Made by a program: the position numbers and the translations under genes | Source of the DNA: Oscillospiraceae bacterium | GTDB lineage: Bacteria; Bacillota_A; Clostridia; Oscillospirales; Oscillospiraceae | Length of the DNA: 19,018 nucleotides | Reading direction: 5' to 3' | NCBI GenBank assembly: GCA_017415945.1 | Contig: JAFQDR010000253.1 | Span: 1-19,018 of the forward strand | Notes under the pieces: generated by a model | Told to the model about the DNA's origin: nothing | Seen by the model: only the letters and a program-made list of their open reading frames with translations | The model's database searches: none | In this document: positions 7,740 through 16,327 of the stretch, in pieces | Layout: each line of letters begins with the position of its first letter | Position numbering within the stretch: the first letter of the stretch is position 1

Positions 7740-7910
7740 TGTGGAAAAATGTTGAAAGTTTTTTGCTGTAAATTTTGTGTGGAAAAACCACGAAAAATTC
7801 CAACAAAATTTTCCACAGCGCAAACCCCGATGAAATCTACGTTTTTTCCACTTTTCCACATATTTTTCCTCTACAACAACTGCTACTAAAATATATCCTA
7901 TTCTTCCTAT
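7740..7910 (+). other. oriC: oriC part 2: DnaA boxes, trio-like tract and AT-rich region
   Basis: The dnaA-dnaN spacer holds TTTTCCACA boxes at 7740-7748 (minus), 7778-7786 (minus), 7809-7817 (plus) and 7852-7860 (plus), plus a near-match TTTTCCACT at 7844-7852 overlapping the last. Ten bases later comes CTACAACAACTGCTACTAAA (7871-7890). Its complement reads as 3'-GAT-type triplets, the DnaA-trio pattern known from Bacillus subtilis. AT-rich DNA (AAAATATATCC) follows. Boxes, then trio, then AT-rich DNA is the arrangement of the basal unwinding system, so melting most likely starts here, next to dnaN. Confidence 0.85.
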
Positions 7911-7961
7911 ATCCCCTTTTTCTGCGAAAAAGGGATGCTATGCGACAAAGAGGTTTTTATT

Positions 7962-9068
7962 ATGATGAAATTCAACTGCGAAAAGCATATCCTGCAGGAA
8001 GCTGTCAATATCGCTTCCCGCGCCGTCAGCCCCAGAAGCGCACTTCCTGTGCTGGAAGGCATCCTGCTGGAAGCCAATGGCGATACCCTGAAGCTCACGG
8101 GCTACGATCTGAAGAAGGGCGTCTTCACTACCTGCGACTGCACCACCGCTGCTGCGGGCTCCGCTGTACTGAACGCTAAGCTTTTGAGTGAGATCGTCCG
8201 CTCCATGCCCGATGGCTTGGTGAATATCACCGTGGATGAAAATATTGCTATCATCCGCTGCGGCAAGGCAGAGTACACCATTCCCTCCATGCAGGCTCGT
8301 GACTTTCCCGAGCTGCCCGAGTTCGAGGAGGACAGAAGCTTCTCCATGGACCAGGGTCTGCTGAAGACTATGATCGGGGAGACCATCTTTGCGGTGTCCG
8401 ACTCCGAAAGCCGCCCCGTATATATGGGTACCCTGTTCAAAATCGAAGACGGCATTCTGACCATGGTATCTGTGGACGGCTACCGTCTGGCTCTGCGCAA
8501 GGAAGAAGTTGCCGGTGCCGATGTGGATAAGTTCATTGTTCCCGGCTCCGCTCTGGCTGACGTGGAACGCATCTGCAAGGACACCGAGGAACAGGTTCAC
8601 ATTTCTCTCAGCCCCAAGCATATTTTCTTCGAAATCGGCGACACCTCCATTATCTCCCGCCGTCTGGAAGGTGAATTTTTGAATTATAAGAGTGCCATCC
8701 CCGAAAAGTTCCGCTACGAGGTTGTGGTAGACCGCAGAGAAATGCTGCAGGCAGTATCCCGTGTGGCACTGATCGTAGACGATAAAACCCGCGTTCCCAT
8801 CCGTCTGACCTTTGCCGACGGCAGCATCGACATCCACTGTGCCACCGCAATCGGCAGCGGCGTGGACTCCTGCCTGTGCGAGGGCAACGGCGGCGGCACC
8901 GAAATCGGCTTTAACCACAAGTATCTGACCGATGCCCTGAAGGCTGCTCCCGCAGACGAAATTAAGGTTTGCATCAACACCGGCTCTGCTCCCTGCGTCA
9001 TTAAGGCAGCAGAGGATGACGACAGCTTCACCTATCTGGTGCTGCCCATCAGACTGCGCAGCGAGTAA
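7962..9068 (+). CDS. dnaN: DNA polymerase III sliding clamp, beta subunit
   Basis: Ring-shaped processivity clamp that tethers DNA polymerase III and other enzymes to DNA. It is 368 aa, family length, with three clamp folds. The N-terminal fold contains VSPRSALPVLEGILLEA, later blocks include VSVDGYRLALRK and FLNYKSAIP, and the protein ends YLVLPIRLRSE, the usual closing strand. I start at ATG 7962: AAAGAGG (7947-7953) is 8 nt upstream. A frame extending to 7935 has no ribosome binding site. It follows oriC part 2, and no clear promoter was identified in that spacer. Confidence 0.97.
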   Translation: MMKFNCEKHILQEAVNIASRAVSPRSALPVLEGILLEANGDTLKLTGYDLKKGVFTTCDCTTAAAGSAVLNAKLLSEIVRSMPDGLVNITVDENIAIIRCGKAEYTIPSMQARDFPELPEFEEDRSFSMDQGLLKTMIGETIFAVSDSESRPVYMGTLFKIEDGILTMVSVDGYRLALRKEEVAGADVDKFIVPGSALADVERICKDTEEQVHISLSPKHIFFEIGDTSIISRRLEGEFLNYKSAIPEKFRYEVVVDRREMLQAVSRVALIVDDKTRVPIRLTFADGSIDIHCATAIGSGVDSCLCEGNGGGTEIGFNHKYLTDALKAAPADEIKVCINTGSAPCVIKAAEDDDSFTYLVLPIRLRSE

Positions 9069-9074
9069 GATAAT

Positions 9075-9255
9075 AAGCCTCTCCTTTTAAGGAGAGGTGC
9101 CGAGCGAATGCGAGGCGGAGAGGTTTTCAGATCGTACGCAAATTATCCTTATGTGCGCTGTTTGTGCACGATATCGTTTTTTCGTAGCACAACCAAGCGT
9201 TTTCTACCTCTCAGTCAGCCTTTCGGCTGACAGCTCCCCTTCAAAGGGGAGCCTT
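9075..9255. repeat. Interspersed hairpin repeat, copy B
   Basis: Left end AAGCCTCTCCTTTTAAGGAG; right end CAGCTCCCCTTCAAAGGGGA then GCCTT. A hairpin CAGTCAGCC…GGCTGACAG (9212-9232) sits at the right arm. The arms match copies A, C and D. The centre (9124-9194) carries a reversed relative of the 55-bp direct repeat found upstream of gyrB. The left-end hairpin could serve as a weak terminator after dnaN. Confidence 0.7.
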
Positions 9256-9262
9256 GCATAAA

Positions 9263-9286
9263 GTAGGGGCGAACAGTGTTCGCCCG
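9263..9286 (+). repeat. REP-like palindrome GTAGGGGCGAA…TTCGCCC
   Basis: GTAG foot, arms GGGCGAACA/TGTTCGCCC with only a small loop. It forms an inverted pair with 9308-9331, 21 bp away, so the two together could fold into a larger cruciform. Confidence 0.75.
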
Positions 9287-9307
9287 CTTTGGAATAAATA
9301 GAAAACA

Positions 9308-9331
9308 CGGGCGAACGATGTTCGCCCCTAC
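9308..9331 (-). repeat. REP-like palindrome, inverted partner
   Basis: On the minus strand GTAGGGGCGAACATCGTTCG followed by CCCG, the inverted partner of 9263-9286. It ends 18 bp before the S4 gene start, so it lies in the leader of that mRNA. Confidence 0.75.
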
Positions 9332-9348
9332 AATAAAGGAAAAATAAA

Positions 9349-9561
9349 ATGACTACCATTGCTATTACCACCGAGTTTATTAAGCTCGATGCATTTTTAA
9401 AGTTTGCTTCCGCTGTGTGCAGCGGGGGCGAGGCCAAGATCGTGATCGCCGAAGGCTTGGTCAAGGTCAACGGCGAGGTATGCACCATGCGGGGCAAGAA
9501 GATTCGCCCCGGTGACACCGTGGAAATCGGCGGGGACGTGTTTGAGGTCATCGCAGAATGA
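9349..9561 (+). CDS. Small S4-domain RNA-binding protein (YaaA/RlbA type)
   Basis: A 70-residue protein made of a single S4 RNA-binding fold: [14 protein letters not shown], then [18 protein letters not shown], then the basic turn [14 protein letters not shown]. Such proteins are found between dnaN and recF in most Firmicutes (yaaA, called rlbA in Bacillus subtilis) and are linked to ribosome assembly or RNA binding; the exact role is poorly known. Start ATG has AAGGA 8 nt upstream. Its stop overlaps the recF start (ATGA, 9558-9561), so recF is probably translationally coupled to it. Confidence 0.93.
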   Translation: MTTIAITTEFIKLDAFLKFASAVCSGGEAKIVIAEGLVKVNGEVCTMRGKKIRPGDTVEIGGDVFEVIAE

Positions 9562-10661
9562 AGATCCAACGGATCAGTCTCAACGGATTCCGCAACTATG
9601 AATATCAGTGGGCGGATTTCGACCCCGGCATCAATGTGATCACGGGGGAGAACGCCCAGGGGAAGACCAATCTGCTGGAAGCGGTGTACCTTGTAAGCAC
9701 AGGCAAGAGCTTCCGCACCCGCTATGATCGTGAGATGATCGGCTTTGGGTACAGCGGCGCCGAGGTGCTGGCAGATGTGAACGCAGGGGGAAGAACCCAG
9801 ACCGTCCGCATTCTGCTGCGGCAGGGTGTCCGCAAGAGCATTACCGTTAACGGCGTGAAAACCTCAGCGGGGGAGATCGGCGGGAAGTTTTCCTGCGTGC
9901 TGTTCTGTCCCGATGACCTGTACCTCATTAAGGAAGGACCCGCCGCTCGGCGAAAGCTTATGGACAACGCCATATCCCAGCTGCGCCCCGGCTATGCCAA
10001 GCTCATCAGCGATTATAATCGGCTCTACGAGCAGAAATCCGCTATTTTGAAGGATTGGCGAGAAAAGCCCTCTCTGCTGGATACCTTGGATGACTTCTCC
10101 GACCAAATGTGCAAGGTGTCCGCACAAATCATCCGCTATCGTGCCGCCTTCGTCAACCGTTTAGCTGTGGAGGCCAAGGAAATACACAAGGAGTTTTCCG
10201 GGGGCCGTGACAGCTTGGATATGCGGTATATGACCGTCAGCACCGTGAAGGATCCCACCGCAAGCACGGCGGAAATTTACTATGACCTGTGCGAGCATCA
10301 GGAAAGCCACCGCAAGGCGGAAATTGAAAGCGGCATGTGCCTGTCGGGCTGCCATAAGGATGACATTGAAATTTTCATCAATGGCAAGCCTGCCCGCACC
10401 TTTGCCTCACAGGGACAGACTCGCACCGCGGCACTGTCTATTAAGCTGGCGGAGCGGGAGATCCATCTGCAGGAATTCGGGGAGTACCCCATTTTGCTGC
10501 TGGATGATGTGCTCAGTGAGCTGGATCCCGGCAGACAGGAATTTGTACTGAACCGCATCGGCGGGGGACAGACCCTGATCACCTGCTGTGAAGGGGAGGA
10601 TATTGCCCGCCGCACGGGAGGCAAGGTCATTACCGTGAACGGCGGCACCATCAAGGAATAA
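9558..10661 (+). CDS. recF: DNA replication and repair protein RecF
   Basis: SMC/Rad50-like ATPase that loads RecA at single-strand gaps together with RecO and RecR. It is 367 aa, the family length. Visible: [20 protein letters not shown] at the N-terminus, Walker A GENAQGKT (30-37), [20 protein letters not shown] signature LSGCHKDD (near 262), Walker [13 protein letters not shown] (near 312-323) and QTLITCC near the end. It overlaps the S4 gene by 4 bp and is followed by remB after 13 bp; the three are likely cotranscribed. Confidence 0.97.
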   Translation: MKIQRISLNGFRNYEYQWADFDPGINVITGENAQGKTNLLEAVYLVSTGKSFRTRYDREMIGFGYSGAEVLADVNAGGRTQTVRILLRQGVRKSITVNGVKTSAGEIGGKFSCVLFCPDDLYLIKEGPAARRKLMDNAISQLRPGYAKLISDYNRLYEQKSAILKDWREKPSLLDTLDDFSDQMCKVSAQIIRYRAAFVNRLAVEAKEIHKEFSGGRDSLDMRYMTVSTVKDPTASTAEIYYDLCEHQESHRKAEIESGMCLSGCHKDDIEIFINGKPARTFASQGQTRTAALSIKLAEREIHLQEFGEYPILLLDDVLSELDPGRQEFVLNRIGGGQTLITCCEGEDIARRTGGKVITVNGGTIKE

Positions 10662-10674
10662 ATAGGAAAAACTT

Positions 10675-10935
10675 ATGTATCTGCATATCGGCAACCACTA
10701 TTATGTGAGAAAACAGGATATTGTGGGGATCTTCGACATGGACAACGCCACCTATTCCCACCGCACCAGAGAAACGCTGAATAAAGCGGAAAAGGCGGGA
10801 AAGGTCATCAACGCGGCGGAGTTTGAAATTCCCAACTCCATCGTGATTTGCATGGATGGGGACACCGAGAAAATATATCTCTCCATGGTCACTCCCCAGA
10901 CCCTGCAGCGCAGAATACAGGAACATATCATATAG
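10675..10935 (+). CDS. remB: RemB-family protein (DUF370)
   Basis: An 86-aa protein of the DUF370/RemA-RemB family. The Bacillus subtilis orthologue (yaaB/remB) occupies the same place between recF and gyrB and is linked to extracellular-matrix gene regulation. Sequence features: MYLHIGNHYYVRKQDIVGIF at the N-terminus, then SHRTRETL and IPNSIVICMDGDTEKIYLS. AGGA is 7 nt before the ATG. Its role in this organism is unknown; the call rests on motif and position. Confidence 0.88.
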   Translation: MYLHIGNHYYVRKQDIVGIFDMDNATYSHRTRETLNKAEKAGKVINAAEFEIPNSIVICMDGDTEKIYLSMVTPQTLQRRIQEHII

Positions 10936-10947
10936 AAATAAAGGGAG

Positions 10948-11102
10948 TACCTTCCCCTTGAGGGGAAGGTGGCCGAGCAAAGCGAGGTCGGATGAGGTGT
11001 TGTGTTCGCCATACAGCTCAAATATTTGGGTGTGTACCGCACACCTCCTCAGTCATCCGCTCGTTCCTCACGGATGCCAGCTCCTCCTCAAGGGGAAGCT
11101 AC
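10948..11102. repeat. Interspersed hairpin repeat, copy C
   Basis: Left end ACCTTCCCCTTGAGGGGAAG; then GGCCGAGCAAAGCGAGGTCGG; centre with an inverted pair GGTGTG…CACACC; right end CAGTCATCCGCTCGTTCCTC, then a short hairpin and CTCAAGGGGAAGCTAC. Same architecture as A, B and D but with diverged sequence. Confidence 0.65.
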
Positions 11103-11125
11103 TCTTTCAATAAAATTGGAAGAAA

Positions 11126-11180
11126 AGTTACCGTGCTTCAACAAAACGATAAAGAAGCATATGGTACGAGCTGAAAAAAC
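11126..11180 (+). repeat. 55-bp direct repeat, unit 1 (hairpin-forming)
   Basis: Starts AGTTACCGTGCTTC and ends GGTACGAGCTGAAAAAAC. The arms TACCGT/ATGGTA and GCTTC/GAAGC can pair around a loop containing ACAAAACGATAA. Unit 2 at 11327-11381 has the same length and the same ends. Confidence 0.7.
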
Positions 11181-11226
11181 TCTCAGTCAGCCATTCGGCT
11201 GACAGCTCCCCTTAAAAGAAAAGCCT
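11181..11226. repeat. Half copy of the interspersed hairpin repeat
   Basis: CTCAGTCAGCCATTCGGCTG then ACAGCTCCCCTT and AAGCCT matches the right arm of copy B (9210-9255). The left arm is missing. It lies directly after unit 1 of the 55-bp repeat, the same relative arrangement as inside copy B. Confidence 0.6.
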
Positions 11227-11232
11227 AAAAAT

Positions 11233-11256
11233 GTAGGGGCGAACTGTGTTCGCCCG
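11233..11256 (+). repeat. REP-like palindrome GTAGGGGCGAA…TTCGCCC
   Basis: GTAGGGGCGAACTGTGTTCG then CCCG, differing by one base from 9263-9286. It follows the half repeat immediately, as the palindrome at 9263 follows copy B, so the two may have spread as one composite unit. Confidence 0.75.
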
Positions 11257-11326
11257 ATTACAGGATAGATACAGCGATAAAGCTAAAAAAATATCGATTA
11301 TTCAGTTCGTCTGTGTTCCGCACGAT

Positions 11327-11381
11327 AGTTACCGTGCTTAAACAAAACGTTAATTGAGCAGACGGTACGAGCTGAAAAAAC
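11327..11381 (+). repeat. 55-bp direct repeat, unit 2, in the gyrB leader
   Basis: Starts AGTTACCGTGCTTA and ends GGTACGAGCTGAAAAAAC. Arms TACCGT/ACGGTA and GCTTA/TGAGC pair around a loop containing ACAAAACGTTAA. Stem bases differ from unit 1 in a compensating way while the loop and flanks are kept. The unit abuts the gyrB Shine-Dalgarno sequence (AGGAG 11382-11386). Confidence 0.7.
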
Positions 11382-11395
11382 AGGAGTAATTATAA

Positions 11396-13327
11396 ATGGC
11401 AGAAATTACCGAAAGAATCACAGAAGAATACGACGCCAGTAAAATTCAGGTTCTGGAAGGCTTGGAGGCTGTCCGCAAAAGACCCGGTATGTATATCGGC
11501 AGCACCTCCAGCAGCGGCCTGCACCATCTGGTGTATGAAATCGTAGACAACTCCATTGACGAAGCCCTTGCGGGCTACTGCACGGAGATCAATGTGGTCA
11601 TCGAGGAGGGAGATATTATCTCCGTTACCGACAACGGCCGCGGCATCCCCGTTGATATTCAGGAGCAGACCGGCAAGAGCGCACTGGAAGTCGTTTTCAC
11701 CGTCCTCCACGCAGGCGGCAAGTTCGGCGGCGGCGGTTACAAGGTATCCGGCGGCCTTCACGGCGTTGGTGCGTCTGTTGTTAACGCACTGTCCGAATGG
11801 CTGGAGGTACAGGTGCATAAGGACGGCAAGATCCACGAAATGAAGTTCTCCCGTGGTGAGATCACCCAGTACATGACCGTGGTAGGGGAAACCGAACGCC
11901 GCGGTACTACCGTGCGCTTCAAGCCCGACCCCATCATGTTTGATGAGACCGTATACGAATATGAAATTCTTCATAAGCGTATGCGTGAGCAGGCCTTCCT
12001 GAACGCGGGTCTGAAGATCACCACCGAGGACAAGCGCCCCGGCAAGGAGCACTTCGACTCCATGCACTACGAAGGGGGCATCCGTGAATATGTCACCTTC
12101 ATCAACAAGAACAAGACCCCTGTCCATGAGCAGGTAATCTATATGAGCGGCAGCCGCAGCGACAGCGAATGTGAGATCGCCCTGCAGTATTCCGACAGCT
12201 ACTCCGATAATCTGGTGTCCTTCGCCAACAACATTCATACCCCCGAAGGCGGTATGCATGAAACGGGCTTCAAGATGGCACTGACCCGTGTACTCAATAC
12301 CTACGGCATTGCCAGAAATATCTTGAAGAACGATGATAAGCTCTCCGGCGACGACTGCCTGGAAGGCATTACCGCTGTTATTTCCGTTAAGCTCACCGAG
12401 CCCCAGTTTGAAGGTCAGACCAAGACCAAGCTGGGCAATGCGGAAATGCGTACTCTGGTGAATACCATTGTGGGTGAAAAGCTGGTAGACTTCTTTGAGG
12501 AGAACCCCCAGATCGCAAAGGCCATTCTGGAAAAGGCAATGATGGCCTCCCGCGCCAGAGAGGCTGCCCGCAAGGCCCGCGAATCCATCCGCAAGAAGAC
12601 TGGTTTGGAAAGCGGCCAGATGCCCGACAAGCTCCGTGACTGCAACGACCGCGACCCCGAACTCACGGAAATCTACATCGTGGAAGGTGACTCCGCAGGC
12701 GGTTCCGCTACTCAGGGCCGTGACTCCCGTTTCCAGGCGATCCTGCCTCTGTGGGGCAAGATGCTGAACGTGGAAAAAGCCAGAGCGGATAAGGTTTACG
12801 GCAACGACAAGCTGCAGCCTGTTATTACAGCACTGGGCGCAGGCATCGGGGAAGAATTTGACCTGAAGAAGCTGCGCTACCACAAAATCATCATCATGGC
12901 CGACGCGGACGTGGACGGCAGCCACATTCGTACCCTGCTGCTGACCTTCTTCTTCCGCTTCATGCGCCCCCTCATTGATAACGGCTATGTTTATTCCGCC
13001 GTTCCCCCTCTGTATAAGCTCACCCGCGGCAAGACCACCAAGGTGGCATTCTCCGACGAAGAACGTGACCGCATTTCCTCCGAAATGCGCGGGGATAACC
13101 CCAATGCCCGTGTGGACATCAGCCGATTCAAGGGTCTTGGTGAAATGAACCCCGAGGAGCTGTGGGAAACCACCATGAACCCCGAAACCCGTACCCTCCG
13201 CCGCATCACCTTGGAGGACGCTGTGGCAGCGGACGCCATCTTCACCGTTTTGATGGGTGAGGAAGTGGAGCCCCGCCGCCGCTTCATTGAAGAAAACTCC
13301 GCCAAGGTTGAAAATCTGGACTACTAA
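11396..13327 (+). CDS. gyrB: DNA gyrase subunit B
   Basis: ATPase subunit of gyrase, which introduces negative supercoils with GyrA. It is 643 aa, the short Gram-positive form without the enterobacterial insert. GHKL ATPase domain: catalytic-base region [14 protein letters not shown] (Glu48), DNGRGIP (79-85), [16 protein letters not shown] (118-133). The TOPRIM domain starts EGDSAGG at Glu430 and has the metal-binding ADADVDG (D503, D505, D507). The C-terminus is the GyrA-interacting tail [19 protein letters not shown] is 9 nt upstream of the ATG. It is followed by gyrA after 21 bp. Confidence 0.98.
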   Translation: MAEITERITEEYDASKIQVLEGLEAVRKRPGMYIGSTSSSGLHHLVYEIVDNSIDEALAGYCTEINVVIEEGDIISVTDNGRGIPVDIQEQTGKSALEVVFTVLHAGGKFGGGGYKVSGGLHGVGASVVNALSEWLEVQVHKDGKIHEMKFSRGEITQYMTVVGETERRGTTVRFKPDPIMFDETVYEYEILHKRMREQAFLNAGLKITTEDKRPGKEHFDSMHYEGGIREYVTFINKNKTPVHEQVIYMSGSRSDSECEIALQYSDSYSDNLVSFANNIHTPEGGMHETGFKMALTRVLNTYGIARNILKNDDKLSGDDCLEGITAVISVKLTEPQFEGQTKTKLGNAEMRTLVNTIVGEKLVDFFEENPQIAKAILEKAMMASRAREAARKARESIRKKTGLESGQMPDKLRDCNDRDPELTEIYIVEGDSAGGSATQGRDSRFQAILPLWGKMLNVEKARADKVYGNDKLQPVITALGAGIGEEFDLKKLRYHKIIIMADADVDGSHIRTLLLTFFFRFMRPLIDNGYVYSAVPPLYKLTRGKTTKVAFSDEERDRISSEMRGDNPNARVDISRFKGLGEMNPEELWETTMNPETRTLRRITLEDAVAADAIFTVLMGEEVEPRRRFIEENSAKVENLDY

Positions 13328-13348
13328 GAAGGAAAGGTAACTGAAACG

Positions 13349-15862
13349 ATGGCAAAAAAGCGTAATAAGGATTACCTGCCCGAGGAAATTCGATACCCCG
13401 ACCAGAAAATCGTAGACAGCGAGCTGGTCAGTGAAATGAAGGACAGCTATATGGCCTATGCCATGTCTGTCATTGTCGGCCGTGCCCTGCCCGACGTGCG
13501 GGACGGCTTCAAGCCCGTACATCGCCGCATCCTCTACGCTATGTATGAGGACGGTCTGACCAAGGATAAGCCCTTCCGTAAGTGCGCCACCGCAGTCGGT
13601 GACGTACTGGGCCGTTACCATCCCCATGGTGACGCTTCCGTTTACGATGCGCTGGTCCGTATGGCACAGGACTTCTCCCTGCGCTACCCTCTCATTGACG
13701 GTCACGGCAACTTCGGCTCCGTGGACGGCGACCCCGCAGCGGCTTACCGATACACCGAAGCTCGTATGGCGAAGATTGCCGACGAAATGGTGCGCGACAT
13801 CGAAAAGGATACCGTAGACTGGGATCCCAACTTCGACGAAACCCGTAAGGAACCCCGCGTGCTGCCCAGCCGCTTCCCCAACCTGCTGGTGAACGGCTCC
13901 AGCGGTATCGCTGTCGGTATGGCAACCAATATGCCGCCCCACAACCTTACCGAAGTTATCGAGGCTGCGGTCATGCAGCTGGATAACCCCGATGTGACCG
14001 TGGGCGAACTCATGCAGGTCATGAAGGGTCCCGACTTCCCCACAAGAGGTATCATCATGGGCCGCGGGGGCATCCGTCAGGCTTATGAAACAGGCCGCGG
14101 CAAAATTACCGTACAGGCCCGCACGGAATTTGAAGAATACGGCAAGGACGGCCGTGTCCGCATCATCGTTACCGAGCTGCCCTATCAGGTCAACAAGCGT
14201 ATGCTGGTGGGCCACATTGCGGAGCTGGTAAAGGATAAGCGTGTGGAAGGCATCTCCGACATCCGTGACGAAACCGACCGCAACGGCATGCGCATTGTAG
14301 TAGAGCTCAAGCGTGATGCCAATCCTCAGGTGGTGCTGAACCATCTGCTGAGCCTAACCCAGATGCGCACCACCTTCTCCATCATCAATCTGGCTCTGGT
14401 CAACAACCAGAAGGAAGCCAAGATCCTGCCACTGAAGGCAATTTTGTCCGAATATCTGACTTTCCAGGAAGAGGTTCTGGAACGCCGTACCCGCTACGAT
14501 CTGAAGAAGGCCCGTGAGCGTGCCCACCTGCTGGAGGGTCTGCTGATCGCGCAGGATAATATTGACGAGGTCATCAAAATCATCCGCAACAGCTATGACA
14601 ACGCTAAGCAGAATCTGATGGAACGCTTCGGTCTGTCCGATGTGCAGGCGCAGGCTATCTGCGATATGCGACTGATCGCACTGCAGGGTCTGAACCGTGA
14701 AAAGCTGGAAAACGAATACAAGGAGCTGCAGGAAAAGATCGCCTACTATGTGGGGCTGCTGGAAAATCCCGAGCTGCTGAAGGGCGTTTTGAAGGAAGAG
14801 CTGCTGGAAATCAAGGACAAGTACGGCGACGAACGACGCACGGAAATCCAGGATGTCTTCGACGACATCAACATGGAAGACCTGATCGAAGAACAGCAGT
14901 GCGTATATACCTTGACCAAGGGAGGCTACATCAAGCGTCTGGGCACCAAGGAATACGCCAGCCAGAACCGCGGCGGCAAGGGCATTAAGGCACAGTCTCT
15001 CCGTGAGGAAGACTACATCGAGACTCTGTTTACTGCATCCTCCCACGCACAGATCCTGTTCTTTACCTCTCTGGGTAAGGTTTATAAAATCAAGGGCTAC
15101 CGCATCCCCGAAGCAAGCCGCACCGCCCGCGGCACCAATATCGTCAACGTTCTGCCTCTGGATCCCGGCGAAAAGGTCTCCGCTATGGTGCACGCCGATG
15201 ATATTCTGGAAGAGGGCAAGCATATTATTCTCATTACCAAGCAGGGTACCATGAAGCGCATGGAACTGAGCATTCTCAAGAACATTCGTTCCACGGGTAT
15301 CCGCGCACTGGGTCTGAATGAAGATGACGAGCTGGTTTCCGCACTGCTGACCAATGGTGACGACAATATCATCATCGCTACCCACGACGGTATGTCCATT
15401 AACATGAAGGAAACCGATGCCCGCGCCATGGGCAGAGAGGCTGCGGGTGTTCGCGGCATCAAGCTCCGTGAGGGTGACTATGTCATCGGTGCAGAGGTAT
15501 TCCGTGAGGACGCACAGCTGCTGTCCATTACCGAAAAGGGCTTCGGCAAGCGCACCGCATTTACCGAATACCCCGAACAGAACCGCGGCGGTATGGGTGT
15601 CAAGAACTACAACTGCACGGAAAAGACCGGCAAGGTGGCTGCGGTCATGGGCGTGCTGGAGGATGTGGACATTATGATCATTGCCGATGACGGCACCATG
15701 ATCCGTACCCCCGTTTCCAACATCAGCCTCTACGGCCGTACCACCATGGGCGTTAAGGTCATGCGTCTGAGCGAAAATGCAGTGGTCACCTCCATCGCAA
15801 GAGCGGAAAAGGAAGAATCCGAGGAAGCTGCGGAGGAAGCAGTTGAGGAAACCGCTGAATGA
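13349..15862 (+). CDS. gyrA: DNA gyrase subunit A
   Basis: DNA-cleaving and -wrapping subunit of gyrase, 837 aa. The breakage-reunion domain has the catalytic Tyr135 in [10 protein letters not shown]. The quinolone-determining region reads [17 protein letters not shown]: Ala96 occupies the place of Escherichia coli Ser83, and Asp100 that of Asp87. The GyrA box QNRGGKG begins at residue 539 (consensus QRRGGKG), and a related blade motif QNRGGMG occurs later, which supports gyrase rather than topoisomerase IV. The C-terminal beta-pinwheel is followed by an acidic tail ([18 protein letters not shown]). The stop overlaps rnhA by 4 bp (ATGA), so the two are likely coupled. AAGGAAAGG lies upstream of the ATG. 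Confidence 0.98.
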   Translation: MAKKRNKDYLPEEIRYPDQKIVDSELVSEMKDSYMAYAMSVIVGRALPDVRDGFKPVHRRILYAMYEDGLTKDKPFRKCATAVGDVLGRYHPHGDASVYDALVRMAQDFSLRYPLIDGHGNFGSVDGDPAAAYRYTEARMAKIADEMVRDIEKDTVDWDPNFDETRKEPRVLPSRFPNLLVNGSSGIAVGMATNMPPHNLTEVIEAAVMQLDNPDVTVGELMQVMKGPDFPTRGIIMGRGGIRQAYETGRGKITVQARTEFEEYGKDGRVRIIVTELPYQVNKRMLVGHIAELVKDKRVEGISDIRDETDRNGMRIVVELKRDANPQVVLNHLLSLTQMRTTFSIINLALVNNQKEAKILPLKAILSEYLTFQEEVLERRTRYDLKKARERAHLLEGLLIAQDNIDEVIKIIRNSYDNAKQNLMERFGLSDVQAQAICDMRLIALQGLNREKLENEYKELQEKIAYYVGLLENPELLKGVLKEELLEIKDKYGDERRTEIQDVFDDINMEDLIEEQQCVYTLTKGGYIKRLGTKEYASQNRGGKGIKAQSLREEDYIETLFTASSHAQILFFTSLGKVYKIKGYRIPEASRTARGTNIVNVLPLDPGEKVSAMVHADDILEEGKHIILITKQGTMKRMELSILKNIRSTGIRALGLNEDDELVSALLTNGDDNIIIATHDGMSINMKETDARAMGREAAGVRGIKLREGDYVIGAEVFREDAQLLSITEKGFGKRTAFTEYPEQNRGGMGVKNYNCTEKTGKVAAVMGVLEDVDIMIIADDGTMIRTPVSNISLYGRTTMGVKVMRLSENAVVTSIARAEKEESEEAAEEAVEETAE

Positions 15863-16293
15863 AACATGTGACTGTTTATACCGACGGTGCCTGCTCGGGC
15901 AATCCCGGCCCCGGCGGCTGGGGTGCGATTTTGCAGTACGGCACCGCGGAAAAGGAAATGAGCGGCGGTGAGCATCAGACTACCAACAATCGAATGGAGC
16001 TGCTGGGTGTGATCAATGCCCTGCAGGCTTTGAAGGAGCCCTGCGAAGTGGATTTGTATACCGACAGCCAGTACATCTGCAATGCCATCAATCAACATTG
16101 GTTGGCAGGCTGGAAGAAGGCAGGCTGGAAGCGCAAGGGCGGAGAACTGAAAAATCCCGACCTGTGGCAGACCTTGGATGGGCTGCTGCATACCCACAAG
16201 GTCAGCTTCCACTGGGTCAAGGGCCACGCGGACAACGAGTTCAATAACCGCTGTGACCGTCTGGCTGTTGCCCAGCGAGACAAACACGCATAA
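15859..16293 (+). CDS. rnhA: Ribonuclease HI
   Basis: Degrades the RNA strand of RNA-DNA hybrids (R-loops, primers). It is 144 aa, full length. The catalytic set is complete: D9 in [15 protein letters not shown]47 in NNRMELLG, D69 in YTDSQY, H123 in WVKGHADN and D133 in NNRCDRLA, each exactly one position before the Escherichia coli numbering. The ATG lies in the gyrA stop (ATGA). The overlap makes it the last gene of the gyrB-gyrA unit, and a strong terminator follows. RNase HI and gyrase both limit R-loops, so coexpression is sensible, though this is inference. Confidence 0.97.
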   Translation: MKHVTVYTDGACSGNPGPGGWGAILQYGTAEKEMSGGEHQTTNNRMELLGVINALQALKEPCEVDLYTDSQYICNAINQHWLAGWKKAGWKRKGGELKNPDLWQTLDGLLHTHKVSFHWVKGHADNEFNNRCDRLAVAQRDKHA

Positions 16294-16325
16294 AAAAAGG
16301 ACTTCCCTTAGGAAGTCCTTTTTTT
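16292..16325 (+). terminator. Bidirectional-looking terminator after rnhA
   Basis: AAAAAAAGGACTTCC (16292-16306), loop CTTA, GGAAGTCCTTTTTTT (16311-16325): a perfect stem ending in seven T. It closes the gyrB-gyrA-rnhA unit. The A run on the other side allows it to stop transcription from the opposite strand too, such as read-through from hypB. Confidence 0.9.
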
Positions 16326-16327
16326 AT

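Larger units (their letters stand above)
9069..9348. other. dnaN-S4 spacer filled by repeats
   Basis: This 280-bp gap contains no gene. It consists of repeat copy B (9075-9255) and an inverted pair of GTAG-footed palindromes (9263-9286 and 9308-9331), then the ribosome binding site AAGGA (9336-9340) of the S4 gene. Confidence 0.7.
10936..11395. other. 460-bp remB-gyrB spacer built from repeats
   Basis: No gene is supported. The spacer holds repeat copy C (10948-11102), the first 55-bp direct repeat (11126-11180), a half copy of the hairpin repeat (11181-11226), a GTAG palindrome (11233-11256), an AT-rich stretch and the second 55-bp direct repeat (11327-11381). AGGAG at 11382-11386 is 9 nt before the gyrB ATG. 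A weak promoter candidate is TTCAGT (11301-11306), 17 bp, GATAGT (11324-11329). Confidence 0.7.

Noticed and set aside
11126..11381. Integron attC or CRISPR-like interpretation of the 55-bp repeats
   Set aside because: Only two well-matched units separated by other repeats, no regular spacers, no cas or integrase gene, and the core sites expected of attC are not convincingly present.
11390..14344. A 984-codon open frame on the minus strand across gyrB and gyrA
   Set aside because: It is antisense to two clear gyrase genes, has low-complexity His/Gly/Ala-rich composition and no recognisable domain. Long antisense frames are expected from the codon bias of highly expressed genes.
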